64,000 nucleotides of DNA from Chitinophaga pinensis (GCA_945862385.1 CAMAXV010000001.1:248001-312000), one strand, 5' to 3'. Counted from the first letter of the stretch, positions 26,818 to 36,329 are shown. A program made the numbers and translations. Notes: generated from the sequence alone by a model not told the origin.

Positions 26818-27555
26818 TCACCCGCTTTTTCCCGCATAGAAAGCCCGGGCCCTTAAAAGATCATCGGGTGTATCAATACCAATACTGCTGCTCTCTGTTT
26901 CAATCATGCGGATGCCTACACCATTTTCAAGGTAGCGTAATTGTTCGAGCATTTCAGTTTGTTCAAGCTCACCAACAGGCCATTGTGTAAAAGACATTAG
27001 CACTTCTTTTCTGAAGCCATAAACGCCAATATGTTTAAAATAAGGCAACGGTGACGTCTTGTTTCGCCTGAATGGAATCGGAGATCGACTGAAATACAAG
27101 GCGTCGCCGAATTTATTGCAAATAACCTTTACTTGATTGGGGTTTTCCGGTTCATCACCATCTCCAAAGCGTTTCATCAGCGAGGCAACTTTTACAGTTG
27201 TATCTCTAAAGCTATCAATCAGACTGAATAGCGGATTTGCGTCAATAAAAGGTTCATCACCCTGAATATTGATAACCACATCAACATCCATATCCGAAAT
27301 GGCCTCTGCGATTCGGTCGCTGCCACTTTGGTGTTCTTTCAAGCTTCTCTTCACCAGACCGCCTATTCCTGTGATTTCATTTTCAATTTCATCACTGTCT
27401 GTAACTACCCATACGGCATCGAAAAGCCTGGTTGCAAGCGCATTGCTGTAAACCATGCTGATAATGGTCTGGTCACCAATCTTGTGCATGAGTTTACCTG
27501 GAAAGCGGCTGGCCGCGTACCTGGCAGGGATAACTGCGATAGTTTTCAGAATCAT
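26818..27555 (-). CDS. kdsB: 3-deoxy-manno-octulosonate cytidylyltransferase KdsB
   Basis: Activates Kdo as CMP-Kdo for lipid A inner core synthesis in the cytosol. The nucleotide-binding start PARYAASRFPGKL at residues 10-22, plus VVTDSDEI, HQSGSDRIAEA, VINIQGDEPF and SPIPF with the later GVYGFRKE, are all diagnostic of KdsB. 245 residues, full length. It overlaps the start of the upstream sterol-desaturase-like gene by four bases, so both probably share a transcript; both may serve the envelope. Confidence 0.95.
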   Translation of the reverse strand: MILKTIAVIPARYAASRFPGKLMHKIGDQTIISMVYSNALATRLFDAVWVVTDSDEIENEITGIGGLVKRSLKEHQSGSDRIAEAISDMDVDVVINIQGDEPFIDANPLFSLIDSFRDTTVKVASLMKRFGDGDEPENPNQVKVICNKFGDALYFSRSPIPFRRNKTSPLPYFKHIGVYGFRKEVLMSFTQWPVGELEQTEMLEQLRYLENGVGIRMIETESSSIGIDTPDDLLRARAFYAGKSG

Positions 27556-28373
27556 TTCAGTTTTTGAAAGGGTCTTTTCATCAGCGTCAGAAAATCTTCA
27601 TCCTTTTCGTTGGGATAATACTGGTCAAGTCCGTAACGAAGTTCTCTCGGATCGAGTTTCATGAAAGTTCCCAGCAAGCGATCCCAGATAGAAAAAACCG
27701 CACCATAATTACTATCGGTATAAGGTTGCTTCCAGTGATGATGCACTTTATGCATGTTGGGCGAAACCAGGAAAAAACTGAGTCCTCGATCTAGCCAGCC
27801 GGGCAGACTGATATTGGCATGTGTGAATCCGGTGATGAAAACCAACAGCGTCTGGTACATGAGCACAGCAAACATGGGAGCACCGGAAAACAAAACGCCC
27901 AGATAGAAAAAAACTCCCCTCCATACAGACTCCAGCGGATGGTGACGCAGGCCCGTTGTTACATCCACATTGTTATCTGCGTGGTGAATGAGGTGAAAAC
28001 GCCAGAAAAGCGGTACCTGGTGTTCCACGAAATGACAGAGCCAGCCTGCAAAAAAATCAAGCACCAGAAACGCAAGGATGATGACCATAAAACTTCCGCC
28101 ACCCACCCAGTAGATGAGTCCGAAGTTGTTTGACTTTGTCCAGCCCGCAATCAATACTATTCCACCGGCAATCAGGGTATGGATTACAAAATGAATGGCA
28201 GTAAATCCAATGTTTGTTGCAGCGTGCCGCCCCTTGGATTTCTTATAATGGGTATGCACAAGAGGAATGACATTTTCTATCAACCAGAGCAAAACCATTC
28301 CTGCTATAAAAAAACCCGCTCTTTCGAGGGGCCTTTTTTCGAGATCGCTGAAATACGAAATCAACGTATCCAT
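27552..28373 (-). CDS. Sterol desaturase / fatty acid hydroxylase superfamily protein
   Basis: Integral membrane di-iron oxygenase. Four hydrophobic segments and the expected His clusters: HFVEH, HLIHHAD with a nearby HHP, and HKVHHH. These line up with the H-x3-H, H-x2-HH and H-x2-HH motifs that bind iron in this superfamily. It could hydroxylate a lipid acyl chain; the coupled kdsB gene hints at envelope lipids, but substrate is unknown. 273 residues. Confidence 0.88.
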   Translation of the reverse strand: MDTLISYFSDLEKRPLERAGFFIAGMVLLWLIENVIPLVHTHYKKSKGRHAATNIGFTAIHFVIHTLIAGGIVLIAGWTKSNNFGLIYWVGGGSFMVIILAFLVLDFFAGWLCHFVEHQVPLFWRFHLIHHADNNVDVTTGLRHHPLESVWRGVFFYLGVLFSGAPMFAVLMYQTLLVFITGFTHANISLPGWLDRGLSFFLVSPNMHKVHHHWKQPYTDSNYGAVFSIWDRLLGTFMKLDPRELRYGLDQYYPNEKDEDFLTLMKRPFQKLK

Positions 28374-28383
28374 ATAATGTTGT

Positions 28384-29496
28384 TTAATTTGACATGAGTG
28401 GCATAGCCAGCATCAACAGGTCTTCGTTTTCATCCTGCTCTACGGGCTTAATCAGACCGGCCTTTGTTGGTGTGGAAAGTTCCAGGCGAACCTCATCGCT
28501 TGATGTACTGCCCAGCATTTCAATCAGGAAGCGGGCATTGAACGAAATCACGATGTCTTCACCATCATACTGGCAAGACATTCTTTCGTTTCCTTCAAAA
28601 CTGAAATCCACATCCTGCGCCATTAGGTGCAGCGCGCTTCCGGAAATATTGAGGGTAACCAGGTTGGTGCTTTTGTTACTGAAAATACTCACACGACGCA
28701 GGGCAGACTGGAAATCCTGACGGCCTATGGTCATTCTGTATGGGTTTTCGGCCGGGATAACAACCTTGTAATCTGGAAAACGGGCATCCAGCAACCTGCA
28801 GGATAATTCAACCGTGCCATGTGTAACAAACATGTGGTTACTGTTATAGGAAACAGAAATCTCATCTTCATTATCCGGAAGAGAAGATTTCAACAGGTTC
28901 AATGGTTTTTTGGGAACGATAAAATTGTCGGCTTTCGGACAGTTTACTTCCTTAAGTCTGTAACGCACCAGCCTGTGTGCATCAGTTGCTACAACGGTAA
29001 GTCCTGTTTTCTCCAATTCGAAGAAAACGCCCGTCATAGCCGGACGAAGATCGTCGTTGCTTACGGCAAAAATGGATTTATTGATGGCTGTAAGCAGCTG
29101 ATGGCTTGTCATGGTGAAAGCCGAAGTATCATCAGCAGGAGGCTCTTTCGGGAAGTTATCCGGATTCTCACCCATCACCTTGTACTTACCATTATCGCTC
29201 GTAATTTCAATACCGAAGTTTTTGTCAATATCGAAAGTAAGTGGTTGGTTTGGCAGGTTTTTAAGGGAATCCATCAGGATTTTAGCCGGTATACACACCC
29301 TCCCATTGTCTTTCGCCTCAATATCCAGGTGGATCTTCATGACCGTCTCAAGGTCTGTTGCAACCACCGTCAGTTTGTTGTTGTCTATTTCAAAAAGAAA
29401 ATCTTCAAGAATTGGCAGTACGTTATTTGATCCGATTACACCATTAATCTGTTGTAACTGCTTCAATAATGCGGATGATGAGACGATGAATTTCAT
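28384..29496 (-). CDS. dnaN: DNA polymerase III beta sliding clamp DnaN
   Basis: Ring-shaped clamp that tethers polymerase to DNA. The three clamp domains are visible, with typical elements VATDLETVMKIHL, TGVFFELEKTGLTVVATDAHRLVRYR, NFIVPKKPLNLL, CRLLDARFPDYKVVIP and FNARFLIEML, and the C-terminal LAMPLM that closes the peptide-binding pocket. The frame extends to 29583, but family alignment starts at MKFIVSSSALL, so I use ATG 29496 (370 residues). A promoter element precedes it. dnaN 4 kb from a box-rich gap supports an origin nearby. Confidence 0.97.
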   Translation of the reverse strand: MKFIVSSSALLKQLQQINGVIGSNNVLPILEDFLFEIDNNKLTVVATDLETVMKIHLDIEAKDNGRVCIPAKILMDSLKNLPNQPLTFDIDKNFGIEITSDNGKYKVMGENPDNFPKEPPADDTSAFTMTSHQLLTAINKSIFAVSNDDLRPAMTGVFFELEKTGLTVVATDAHRLVRYRLKEVNCPKADNFIVPKKPLNLLKSSLPDNEDEISVSYNSNHMFVTHGTVELSCRLLDARFPDYKVVIPAENPYRMTIGRQDFQSALRRVSIFSNKSTNLVTLNISGSALHLMAQDVDFSFEGNERMSCQYDGEDIVISFNARFLIEMLGSTSSDEVRLELSTPTKAGLIKPVEQDENEDLLMLAMPLMSN

Positions 29497-29519
29497 TTGC
29501 TTTCCGATTTGTATATTGG

Positions 29520-29527
29520 CAAATATA
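29520..29527 (-). promoter_or_regulatory. Likely -7 element of the dnaN promoter
   Basis: Minus-strand TATATTTG fits TAnnTTTG, 23 bases before the ATG at 29496. This favours that ATG over the start at 29583. Confidence 0.45.
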
Positions 29528-29639
29528 ACCCATCGGCGTGATAGGTTTTCATCTGATTTTTTGACATTTTGAGGAAAAAACAATTTAATTATGTTGAAAA
29601 CGGTGTTGTAGCGGTAACATTATCTTTAATTTGCCTTTG

Positions 29640-30164
29640 ATGGATGAAGAGATCAGACAAAGAAGGGTTTTAACGCCGGAACAGGCTTACGTAAAAATCA
29701 GGCATTTTTGTGCTTTCCAGGAGAGGACGCATCTGGAAGTGAAAAGAAAATTATCCGGTTATGGCATCAGCTGGTCTCAGGCTGGTGAGTTGTTGTCTAA
29801 GTTGATTGAAGAGGGCTTCCTGAATGAAGAACGATTTGCCAGGTCTTTTGCAGGAGGTAAATTCAGGATGAAGGGATGGGGAAGAAAAAAGATAGAGATG
29901 GAGCTTAAGATGCGGATGATTTCTGATTACAGCATCAGGGTTGCTATCAGGGAAGAGATTGATCCGGCGGCATATGAAAAAACACTCACAAAACTCGTTG
30001 AAAAGAAATGGAACAGTCTTAAATCTCCCGGGGATACCTTTTATACAAAGCAAGCTAAAACCCGTCAGTACCTTTTGGGCAGGGGTTATGAAAACGACTG
30101 GATCTCAAGAATCATGAAAAAATTTATTGATGGACAAACTAACGATAACAACGATTCAGACTGA
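29640..30164 (+). CDS. recX: RecX-family regulatory protein
   Basis: Helical-repeat protein that modulates RecA filaments. Three tandem three-helix repeats are discernible, with RKLSGYGISWSQAGELLSKLIEEGFLNEERFARSF and GRKKIEMELKMRMIS in the expected places. I start at ATG 29640; a TTG at 29631 is possible but unneeded. The recA gene is not in view. The next gene starts inside its 3' end (35-base overlap), so they are translationally linked, though no functional tie is known. Confidence 0.9.
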   Translation: MDEEIRQRRVLTPEQAYVKIRHFCAFQERTHLEVKRKLSGYGISWSQAGELLSKLIEEGFLNEERFARSFAGGKFRMKGWGRKKIEMELKMRMISDYSIRVAIREEIDPAAYEKTLTKLVEKKWNSLKSPGDTFYTKQAKTRQYLLGRGYENDWISRIMKKFIDGQTNDNNDSD

Positions 30165-30930
30165 GCTCTTCTGGGAAGATAAAGATGCAAACCTGCAGAT
30201 GCTTGAAGCCAAAATCAGACAAATTGCTGAAAAAACACACCTGATTGTTTTACCGGAAATGTTTTCAACAGGTTTCAGCATGCAACCCGAACGTTTTGCG
30301 GAAACGATGGAGGGAGAAACGGTGCAATGGATGCGCAGGTTATCAAAAGTAAAAGGAGCAATTCTTACTGGAAGTCTCATCATCGAGGAAAATGGTGCTT
30401 ATTTCAACAGGCTGATCTGGATGCAACCCAACGGACAACTGGGATACTATGACAAAAGGCATTGCTTTACCCTCGCCGGAGAAGATAAACATTATGCTGC
30501 CGGATCAAAGCGGCTTATCACCTCTGTAGGGGGTTGGCTTATACATGTACAGATTTGTTATGACCTGCGCTTTCCTGTCTGGGCGAGACAGCAAATTCAT
30601 GCTGAAGACGGGGCACCTGCTACCGAATATGATGTGTTGCTCAATGTGGCCAACTGGCCAGCCAAGCGCAGCCACGCCTGGAAAACCCTGCTACAGGCCA
30701 GGGCCATAGAAAACCAGTGTTATGTGATTGGTGTGAATAGGGTTGGAACGGATGGGTTCGGACTGGAATATGCTGGTGATACCACAGTTGCAGATCCGTT
30801 GGGAGAAGTGTTATACAGGCAAATCGGCGTTGAAGAAGTGCATACCATTACATTGGAAAAAGAAAAGCTGGATCAGGTGAGGGAAAAGCTACCTTTCTGG
30901 CGGGATACCGATGAGTTTCAGATTTTTTAA
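30130..30930 (+). CDS. Nitrilase-superfamily omega-amidase (YafV/NIT2-like)
   Basis: Likely hydrolyses 2-oxoglutaramate or 2-oxosuccinamate, a metabolite-repair job. The catalytic triad of the superfamily is complete: Glu43 (LPEMFSTGF), Lys109 (YYDKRHCF) and Cys143 (ICYDLRFPVW). The YDKRHCFTLAGE and LNVANWPAKRSHAW stretches are typical of YafV-type amidases. 266 residues from ATG 30130; the TTG just before it is not needed. Starts within recX. Confidence 0.92.
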   Translation: MDKLTITTIQTELFWEDKDANLQMLEAKIRQIAEKTHLIVLPEMFSTGFSMQPERFAETMEGETVQWMRRLSKVKGAILTGSLIIEENGAYFNRLIWMQPNGQLGYYDKRHCFTLAGEDKHYAAGSKRLITSVGGWLIHVQICYDLRFPVWARQQIHAEDGAPATEYDVLLNVANWPAKRSHAWKTLLQARAIENQCYVIGVNRVGTDGFGLEYAGDTTVADPLGEVLYRQIGVEEVHTITLEKEKLDQVREKLPFWRDTDEFQIF

Positions 30931-30945
30931 TTGCTCTCAACGCTC

Positions 30946-31974
30946 CTACTTTTTAAAAGCATTCCAACCCTGTGCGGTAATGTTGTGTGTGTTGCCGCCT
31001 TTTGTTTGGAACTTTGTGCCCTGCTCAGCTTCGGTAATGTAGCCAATCACGCTTATTTGTTCATTCAGGGTTATTTTTTCATAATCTTCCTGCCTGATGG
31101 TAAACAGCAATTCATAATCTTCCCCTCCACTCAGTGCGCAGGCGGTTGGGTCTATTTCAAACTTATAGGCCGCTTTCCGACTATCCTCAGCTATTGGTAA
31201 TTTTTCTTCGTAGACTACACAACCAACCCCACTTTTTTCACAAATGTGCAGCAGTTCTGAACTGAGTCCGTCGCTGATGTCCATCATTGAAGTGGGCATG
31301 ATGTCTTTATCCCCGAGAAATTCAATGATGTCTTTTCTGGCTCCGGGTTTGAGTAGCCTGCCAATTACATAGGATTCATTTTCGAGGTCGGGTTGTACTT
31401 GCGGACTTTCCAGGAAAATTTTCTTCTCCCTTTCCAAAAAAAGCAAACCGATATAAGCTCCGCCCAGGTCGCCGGAAACACAGATCAGGTCGCCTTTGCG
31501 GGCTGTGGAACGCTGTACTAATTTATCAGCCGTAATTTCTCCCAGCGCAGTCACTGAAATAATGAAACCCTTCTGCGAGGCGGAGGTATCACCCCCAATA
31601 AGGTCGACCCCATGTTCTTCACAGGCGATGTAAACGCCTTCGTAAAACTCTTCAATTGCCTCAACACTGAAACGGCTGCTCAGTCCTACGCTCATGGTGA
31701 TTTGTGTGGGCGTGGCATTCATGGCATAGATATCGCTGAGATTTACGATAACCGACTTGTATCCCAGGTGTTTAAGCGGGGTATAGGAAAGGTCGAAGTG
31801 AACCCCTTCAATCAGCAGGTCGGTAGTAACCACCGTTTGTTTGCCGAAATGATCAATCACAGCAGCGTCATCACCCACTCCTAAAACTGATGAAGCATTG
31901 TGCAGCTCGATATTTTTTGTCAGGTGATGGATTAATCCGAACTCACCGTAATCCTTTATTTCTGTTCTTGACAT
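30946..31974 (-). CDS. thiL: Thiamine-monophosphate kinase ThiL
   Basis: Phosphorylates thiamine monophosphate to the active cofactor thiamine diphosphate. Typical motifs: GDDAAVIDHF near residue 34, TTDLLIEGVHFDL, KSVIVNLSDIYAMNATP, IGGDTSAS, CVSGDLGGAYIGL and a C-terminal MDISDGLSSELLHI with SGGEDYELLF. 342 residues is complete. It lies 5 bases downstream of the inositol monophosphatase gene on the same strand. No other thiamine genes or TPP riboswitch seen nearby. Confidence 0.96.
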   Translation of the reverse strand: MSRTEIKDYGEFGLIHHLTKNIELHNASSVLGVGDDAAVIDHFGKQTVVTTDLLIEGVHFDLSYTPLKHLGYKSVIVNLSDIYAMNATPTQITMSVGLSSRFSVEAIEEFYEGVYIACEEHGVDLIGGDTSASQKGFIISVTALGEITADKLVQRSTARKGDLICVSGDLGGAYIGLLFLEREKKIFLESPQVQPDLENESYVIGRLLKPGARKDIIEFLGDKDIMPTSMMDISDGLSSELLHICEKSGVGCVVYEEKLPIAEDSRKAAYKFEIDPTACALSGGEDYELLFTIRQEDYEKITLNEQISVIGYITEAEQGTKFQTKGGNTHNITAQGWNAFKK

Positions 31975-31979
31975 TTTTC

Positions 31980-32756
31980 TTATTCGTGTGTGTTTGCAAT
32001 CCAGTGCAATAATTCCTGGTGTATTTTTCCGTTTGTAGCTACAATATGGGGTTGATAAGGAGAATAGGCATCGCCAGCGAAATCAGTTACCACGCCCCCG
32101 GCTTCTTCAACCATCAAAAAACCAGCTGCACTGTCCCAGGCATTCAGCTTGTGCTCATAAAAACCATCAAAACGTCCGGCAGCTACCCAACAAAGGTCAA
32201 TAGCTGCTGAACCCAGTCGGCGGACAGGAATACCTTTTCTGATCAGGCGGCTGAACACTTCGAGCGGACCGTTTTCCATATCCAGGTAGGTATAGGGAAA
32301 ACCGGTAACCAGACAAGCATGTTTCACTTGATCCTGCTGGCTCACGCGGATGGAGTTATCGTTTAAAAAAGCTCCTTTACCCTTTTCAGCAAAAAAGAAC
32401 TCATTCATCATCGGATTGTACACTGCTCCCATGATCATGTTGCCTTCGTGTTCTATACCGATGCTGACGCAGCAAAGGGGTATACCGTTGGCAAAATTTA
32501 CCGTACCATCAATTGGGTCGATGATCCATTTCGTGGAAGAATCCATTTTTACTTCCCCGATTTCTTCACTGAGGATGAAATGTCCCGGGAAATCCTGCCG
32601 GATAATGTCCATGATCAGTGCTTCTGATGCTTTGTCGACTTCAGTCACCAGATCATTGGGACCAGCTTTGGTTTCTACTGAAAATTTGCCATTGATACGT
32701 TCCTGTATGAGCGCACCTGCCGCTTGTGCCGCTTTAATTAAAGTGCTTTTGAGCAT
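31980..32756 (-). CDS. Inositol monophosphatase family protein (SuhB-like)
   Basis: Mg-dependent phosphatase acting on inositol phosphate or related sugar phosphates. Metal-binding signature at residues 63-67 (SEEIG) and D80-x-x-D83-G84 in IIDPIDGTVNF, with the second motif AWDSAAGFLMVEEAGG near the C-terminus. 258 residues, full length. Usual names are SuhB or CysQ-like; the sequence fits SuhB better. Lies between thiL and the GMC genes on the same strand and may be either housekeeping or linked to the sugar locus. Confidence 0.93.
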   Translation of the reverse strand: MLKSTLIKAAQAAGALIQERINGKFSVETKAGPNDLVTEVDKASEALIMDIIRQDFPGHFILSEEIGEVKMDSSTKWIIDPIDGTVNFANGIPLCCVSIGIEHEGNMIMGAVYNPMMNEFFFAEKGKGAFLNDNSIRVSQQDQVKHACLVTGFPYTYLDMENGPLEVFSRLIRKGIPVRRLGSAAIDLCWVAAGRFDGFYEHKLNAWDSAAGFLMVEEAGGVVTDFAGDAYSPYQPHIVATNGKIHQELLHWIANTHE

Positions 32757-32770
32757 AATACAAAGATAAA

Positions 32771-34441
32771 CTAAATATTCCCCTTTTTCATTTCCCTAAG
32801 GGCGTAATCCACTGCACGTGCTGTGAGGGCCATGTAGGTGAGTGAGGGGTTGATGCAGTTACTCGAGGCCATGCTGGAGCCGTCTGTAATAAAGAGGTTT
32901 TTAACAGCATGGAGCTGGTTCCATTTATTCAGCACTGAGGTTTTTTCATCGTGCCCCATGCGAGCAGTACCCATTTCGTGGTTTGCGTTACCTGGGGCCG
33001 ACATTTTTCCGCTCACTTTTACATTTTTCAGTCCTATATCGTTCAGCATCTGCTGAATGGTATCTCCTGCATCTTTGAAGATGGCCTTTTCATTCTCTTT
33101 GAAGGAGCAATCTATCGACATACCCGGTCTGCCGAAGATGTCTTTGATATCTGTATTGAGGGTCATCCGGTTTTCTGCATAGGGAAGCGTTTCACCGTAG
33201 TATGATAGCCTTAATTTCCATTTGCCTGGTTCGGTCATGGCTGCTTTCAGTCCGGCCCCAATTTCATCAGATCCGCTGTTATTTTCGCGGTAGCCGTTGC
33301 CCTGGTAGTAGTAGCCTCTGATGAAATCCTTTTCCTGGGTGTAGATATTCTTGAAACGCGGGATATAAACCCCGCCCGGCCTGCGGCCGAATGTGTATTT
33401 GTCTTTCATGCCCTCAATGTTTGCCGTGATGGAAAGACCTTTGTGGTGGTCCATCAGGTGCCTGCCCACAATGTCGAAATCGTTCCCCATTCCGTTGGGA
33501 AAACGACTGCTGGTGGAGTTCAGCAGGATATAGGCTGTGGCCAGTGTGGAAGCATTAAGGAAAATGATATCAGCAGTGTACACGTATGTTTTCAGGGTTT
33601 CGCGGTCGATTACTTCTACCCCTGAAGCCTTTCCTGATTTTTCATCATAGAGAATCTTGTTGACCACGGCTCCTGTGCGGATGGTGAGGTTTCCGGTTTT
33701 GGCTGCAGCAGGCAGGGTGGATGACTGTGTGCTGAAGTAGGCGCCAAACGGACAACCCCGGTGGCAGAGGTTGCGGTGTTGACAGGCAGAGCGACCATCC
33801 AGCGGAGCGGAAAGATTTGCAGTGCGCGTTGTAATCAACCGAATATGACTGTATTGGCTTTCCAGCCTTTTTTTTACTTCTTTTTCAGCACAGTTCATCT
33901 CGAATCCAGGCTGAAACTGACCGTCTGGAAGAATTTCCAGTCCCTCTTTCGTCCCGTTCACACCGATGAATTTCTCTACATAGTCATACCAGGGTGCAAT
34001 GTCTTTGTAACGGATAGGCCAGTCTACCCCATGTCCGTCTTTCAGGTTGGCACCGAAGTCAATGTCGTTCCACCTGACCGAAATTCGTCCCCACAAAAGC
34101 GACCTTCCTCCGAAAACATCGGCCCTTACCCAGTCGTACCGCTGCTTTTCTTCATATGGATGATCGATATCGCGGACGTAGTATTGTTTGTTGTCTTCGC
34201 CAATGGAGTAGTGACGAGATTGTACATAATAGATTTTTTTCTCTTCTTCCGTTAGCCTGTTGCGGTGCGCGAGTTCCCAGGGGTCTTTGGTGGCGTGGGT
34301 ATAATCTTTGATGTGTTCCACCATGGTACCCCGTTCCAGGACGATTGTTTTCAGTCCCTTTTCACAAAGTTCCTTGGCGGCCCATCCACCCGAGATACCC
34401 GAGCCTATGACAATGGCGTCGAAATGGTAGTTTTCCTTCAT
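32771..34441 (-). CDS. GMC-family FAD-dependent dehydrogenase, copy 2
   Basis: Oxidises a sugar or other alcohol. FAD-binding [14 protein letters not shown] lies near residue 11; a Cys triad C220-x5-C226-x3-C230 (followed by [10 protein letters not shown]) resembles the one that holds a 3Fe-4S cluster in bacterial FAD-glucose dehydrogenase; HEMGTARMG and [15 protein letters not shown] close the GMC C-terminal domain. I start at ATG 34441 (556 residues), since the 68 codons before it run through a terminator-like hairpin and lack family similarity. Clear tandem paralogue of the next gene. No signal peptide, so export, if any, needs a partner subunit. Likely a glycoside 3-dehydrogenase by context. 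Confidence 0.92.
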   Translation of the reverse strand: MKENYHFDAIVIGSGISGGWAAKELCEKGLKTIVLERGTMVEHIKDYTHATKDPWELAHRNRLTEEEKKIYYVQSRHYSIGEDNKQYYVRDIDHPYEEKQRYDWVRADVFGGRSLLWGRISVRWNDIDFGANLKDGHGVDWPIRYKDIAPWYDYVEKFIGVNGTKEGLEILPDGQFQPGFEMNCAEKEVKKRLESQYSHIRLITTRTANLSAPLDGRSACQHRNLCHRGCPFGAYFSTQSSTLPAAAKTGNLTIRTGAVVNKILYDEKSGKASGVEVIDRETLKTYVYTADIIFLNASTLATAYILLNSTSSRFPNGMGNDFDIVGRHLMDHHKGLSITANIEGMKDKYTFGRRPGGVYIPRFKNIYTQEKDFIRGYYYQGNGYRENNSGSDEIGAGLKAAMTEPGKWKLRLSYYGETLPYAENRMTLNTDIKDIFGRPGMSIDCSFKENEKAIFKDAGDTIQQMLNDIGLKNVKVSGKMSAPGNANHEMGTARMGHDEKTSVLNKWNQLHAVKNLFITDGSSMASSNCINPSLTYMALTARAVDYALREMKKGNI

Positions 34442-34444
34442 CAC

Positions 34445-34486
34445 AAAAAAACCGACCGGTAACAGGTCTGACCTGCACCGACCGGT
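34445..34486 (-). terminator. Terminator-like hairpin between the two GMC genes
   Basis: On the minus strand, ACCGGT (34481-34486) can pair with ACCGGT (34455-34460), and inner arms at 34471-34475 and 34463-34467 extend the structure; a run of seven T (34445-34451) follows. It ends just 3 bases before the ATG of the downstream gene. It may partly stop transcription of copy 2 or simply separate the genes. Confidence 0.5.
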
Positions 34487-34503
34487 TAAAGCTAAAGTTA
34501 ATA

Positions 34504-36186
34504 TTATAAATTTCCTTTCTTCAGTTCGTTTACAGCGAAATCTACCGCTCGGGCTGTAAGGGCCATGTAGGTCAGCGATGGGTTCACACAGGCTGCTGAG
34601 CTCATGCAGGCACCATCCGTAACGAATACATTTTTCGCATCCCAAACCTGGTTGTTTTTGTTCAACACCGAGTTCTTGGGATCCGTGCCCATCCTGGCAG
34701 TACCCATTTCGTGGATACCCCTTCCTGGTGTGCCATCGCCATCCTTTCCGGTAACACCCTTCACACCTGCGGCTTCCAGCATTTCGATGCCGTCGTTGAG
34801 CATATCCTTGCGCATTTTCAGCTCATTGTCTTTCAGTTCGCAGTCTATTGCCAGTACGTTGAGACCCCATTTGTCTTTTTTCTCCTTGTCCAGGGTCACT
34901 TTGTTTTCGTGGTAAGGGAGTATTTCGCCGAAGCCACCCATACCTACTTGCCAGGACCCTGGTTCCAGGAGTGATTCCTTCAATTCGGCACCGATATTGA
35001 ATTCGGCCACGTTGCGGCTCCAGTTTTCACGGTTGCCTTGACCCTGATAGCCGAAACCACGCAGGTAGTCGCGTTTATCGCCGTTGACATTGCGGAATCG
35101 CGGGATGTAGAAACCATTTGGCCGGCGACCGAAATAGTATTTGTCTTCATAACCTTCTACTTTACCAGAGATGCGCACACCCAGGTGGTGGTCCATCAGG
35201 TTATGCCCCAGCTGATCGCTCGTGCTGCCCAGTCCGCCCGGGAACAGTTCCGTTGCCGAGTTCATCAGGATCCAGGTGCTGTTTAGGGTAGAGGCGTTCA
35301 GGAAGACGATTTTCGCTTTGTATTCGTAGGTTTGGTTGGTTTCAGCATCCAGCACTTCCACACCTGTGGCACGTTGGGTGTCTTTATCGTACAGCACTTT
35401 GGTGACGATGGAGAAAGGCCTCAGTGTGAGGTTGCCGGTTTTCATGGCAGCAGGCAGGGTTGAAGATTGCGTGCTGAAGTAGGCACCGAATGGACAGCCC
35501 AGAGAGCATTTGTTCCTGAACTGACAGTTGGTTCGGCCGGGAAGCGGTTTGGTAATATTGGCAGTACGGCCTATAATCAGGTGGCGCAGACCTTTATAAT
35601 GTTCTTTGATACGCGCAGCCACGTCTTTTTCTACACAGGTCAGGTCCATTGCCGGCAGGAATTGTCCGTCTGGCAGCACTTCCAGTCCCTCTTTAGAACC
35701 GCTGATACCTGCGAAGGTTTCAACATAGTCGTACCACGGAGAGATGTCTTTGTAGCGGATTGGCCAGTCTGTACCGATACCTTCCTTAGCGTTGGCTTCG
35801 AAGTCGATATCGCTCCAACGGTAGCTTTGACGCCCCCACATCAGGGAGCGGCCACCCACATGGTAACCCCTGAACCAGTCGAATCGTTTGATTTCGGTAT
35901 ATGGACATTCCCAGTCTTTCACCCAGTAGTTCAGGTTTGTTTCGCTCAAGGGATAGTCGCGTTTCAAAACCGGGTATTTTTCAATCATCTCCTGCGTGCG
36001 CCCGCCTCTGTGTGGAAATTCCCAGGGGTCTTTGGTGGCGTTGACGTAATCTTTAACGTGTTCGATATTTTCTCCACGTTCCAGCATGATTACTTTCAGG
36101 CCTTTTTCGGTGAGTTCCTTGGCGGCCCATCCCCCGCTGATACCTGAACCGACCACGATGGCGTCAAAAACATTTGCTTCCGGCAT
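34504..36186 (-). CDS. GMC-family FAD-dependent dehydrogenase, copy 1
   Basis: Paralogue of the downstream gene with the same layout: FAD loop [14 protein letters not shown] near residue 11, Cys triad C221, C227, C231, HEMGTARMG and [15 protein letters not shown]. 560 residues, start at 36186 matching the paralogue. The Cys triad suggests an iron-sulfur relay towards a cytochrome c. In characterised relatives a small Tat-exported subunit (gluconate dehydrogenase subunit 3 type) accompanies this chain; none is encoded next to it here. Context of ThuA, DUF1080 and cytochrome c genes points to oxidation of glycosides at C3. Confidence 0.93.
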   Translation of the reverse strand: MPEANVFDAIVVGSGISGGWAAKELTEKGLKVIMLERGENIEHVKDYVNATKDPWEFPHRGGRTQEMIEKYPVLKRDYPLSETNLNYWVKDWECPYTEIKRFDWFRGYHVGGRSLMWGRQSYRWSDIDFEANAKEGIGTDWPIRYKDISPWYDYVETFAGISGSKEGLEVLPDGQFLPAMDLTCVEKDVAARIKEHYKGLRHLIIGRTANITKPLPGRTNCQFRNKCSLGCPFGAYFSTQSSTLPAAMKTGNLTLRPFSIVTKVLYDKDTQRATGVEVLDAETNQTYEYKAKIVFLNASTLNSTWILMNSATELFPGGLGSTSDQLGHNLMDHHLGVRISGKVEGYEDKYYFGRRPNGFYIPRFRNVNGDKRDYLRGFGYQGQGNRENWSRNVAEFNIGAELKESLLEPGSWQVGMGGFGEILPYHENKVTLDKEKKDKWGLNVLAIDCELKDNELKMRKDMLNDGIEMLEAAGVKGVTGKDGDGTPGRGIHEMGTARMGTDPKNSVLNKNNQVWDAKNVFVTDGACMSSAACVNPSLTYMALTARAVDFAVNELKKGNL

Positions 36187-36329
36187 AATGATGATTTATG
36201 GTAACGAATTTAATGAATTAAGAAATACGGGGGAAAAGTTAGGGTTTTTGTTTTTTTGTAACTTCAGGTGAGTCAATCCGGTGTTAAGCAATCAAATTAC
36301 TACAGGCTTTTCACAATAAATAGTTGTAA

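Noticed and set aside
28819-29430. 203-residue + strand frame opposite dnaN
   Set aside because: Antisense shadow of dnaN with no motif and no start context.
32556-34645. Extended start of the second GMC gene at 34645
   Set aside because: The added 68 residues overlap the end of the upstream GMC gene and the hairpin, and do not match its paralogue, which starts at the FAD-binding segment.
35467-36147. 226-residue + strand frame opposite the first GMC gene
   Set aside because: It is entirely antisense to a clearly real, full-length GMC gene and shows no recognisable motif.
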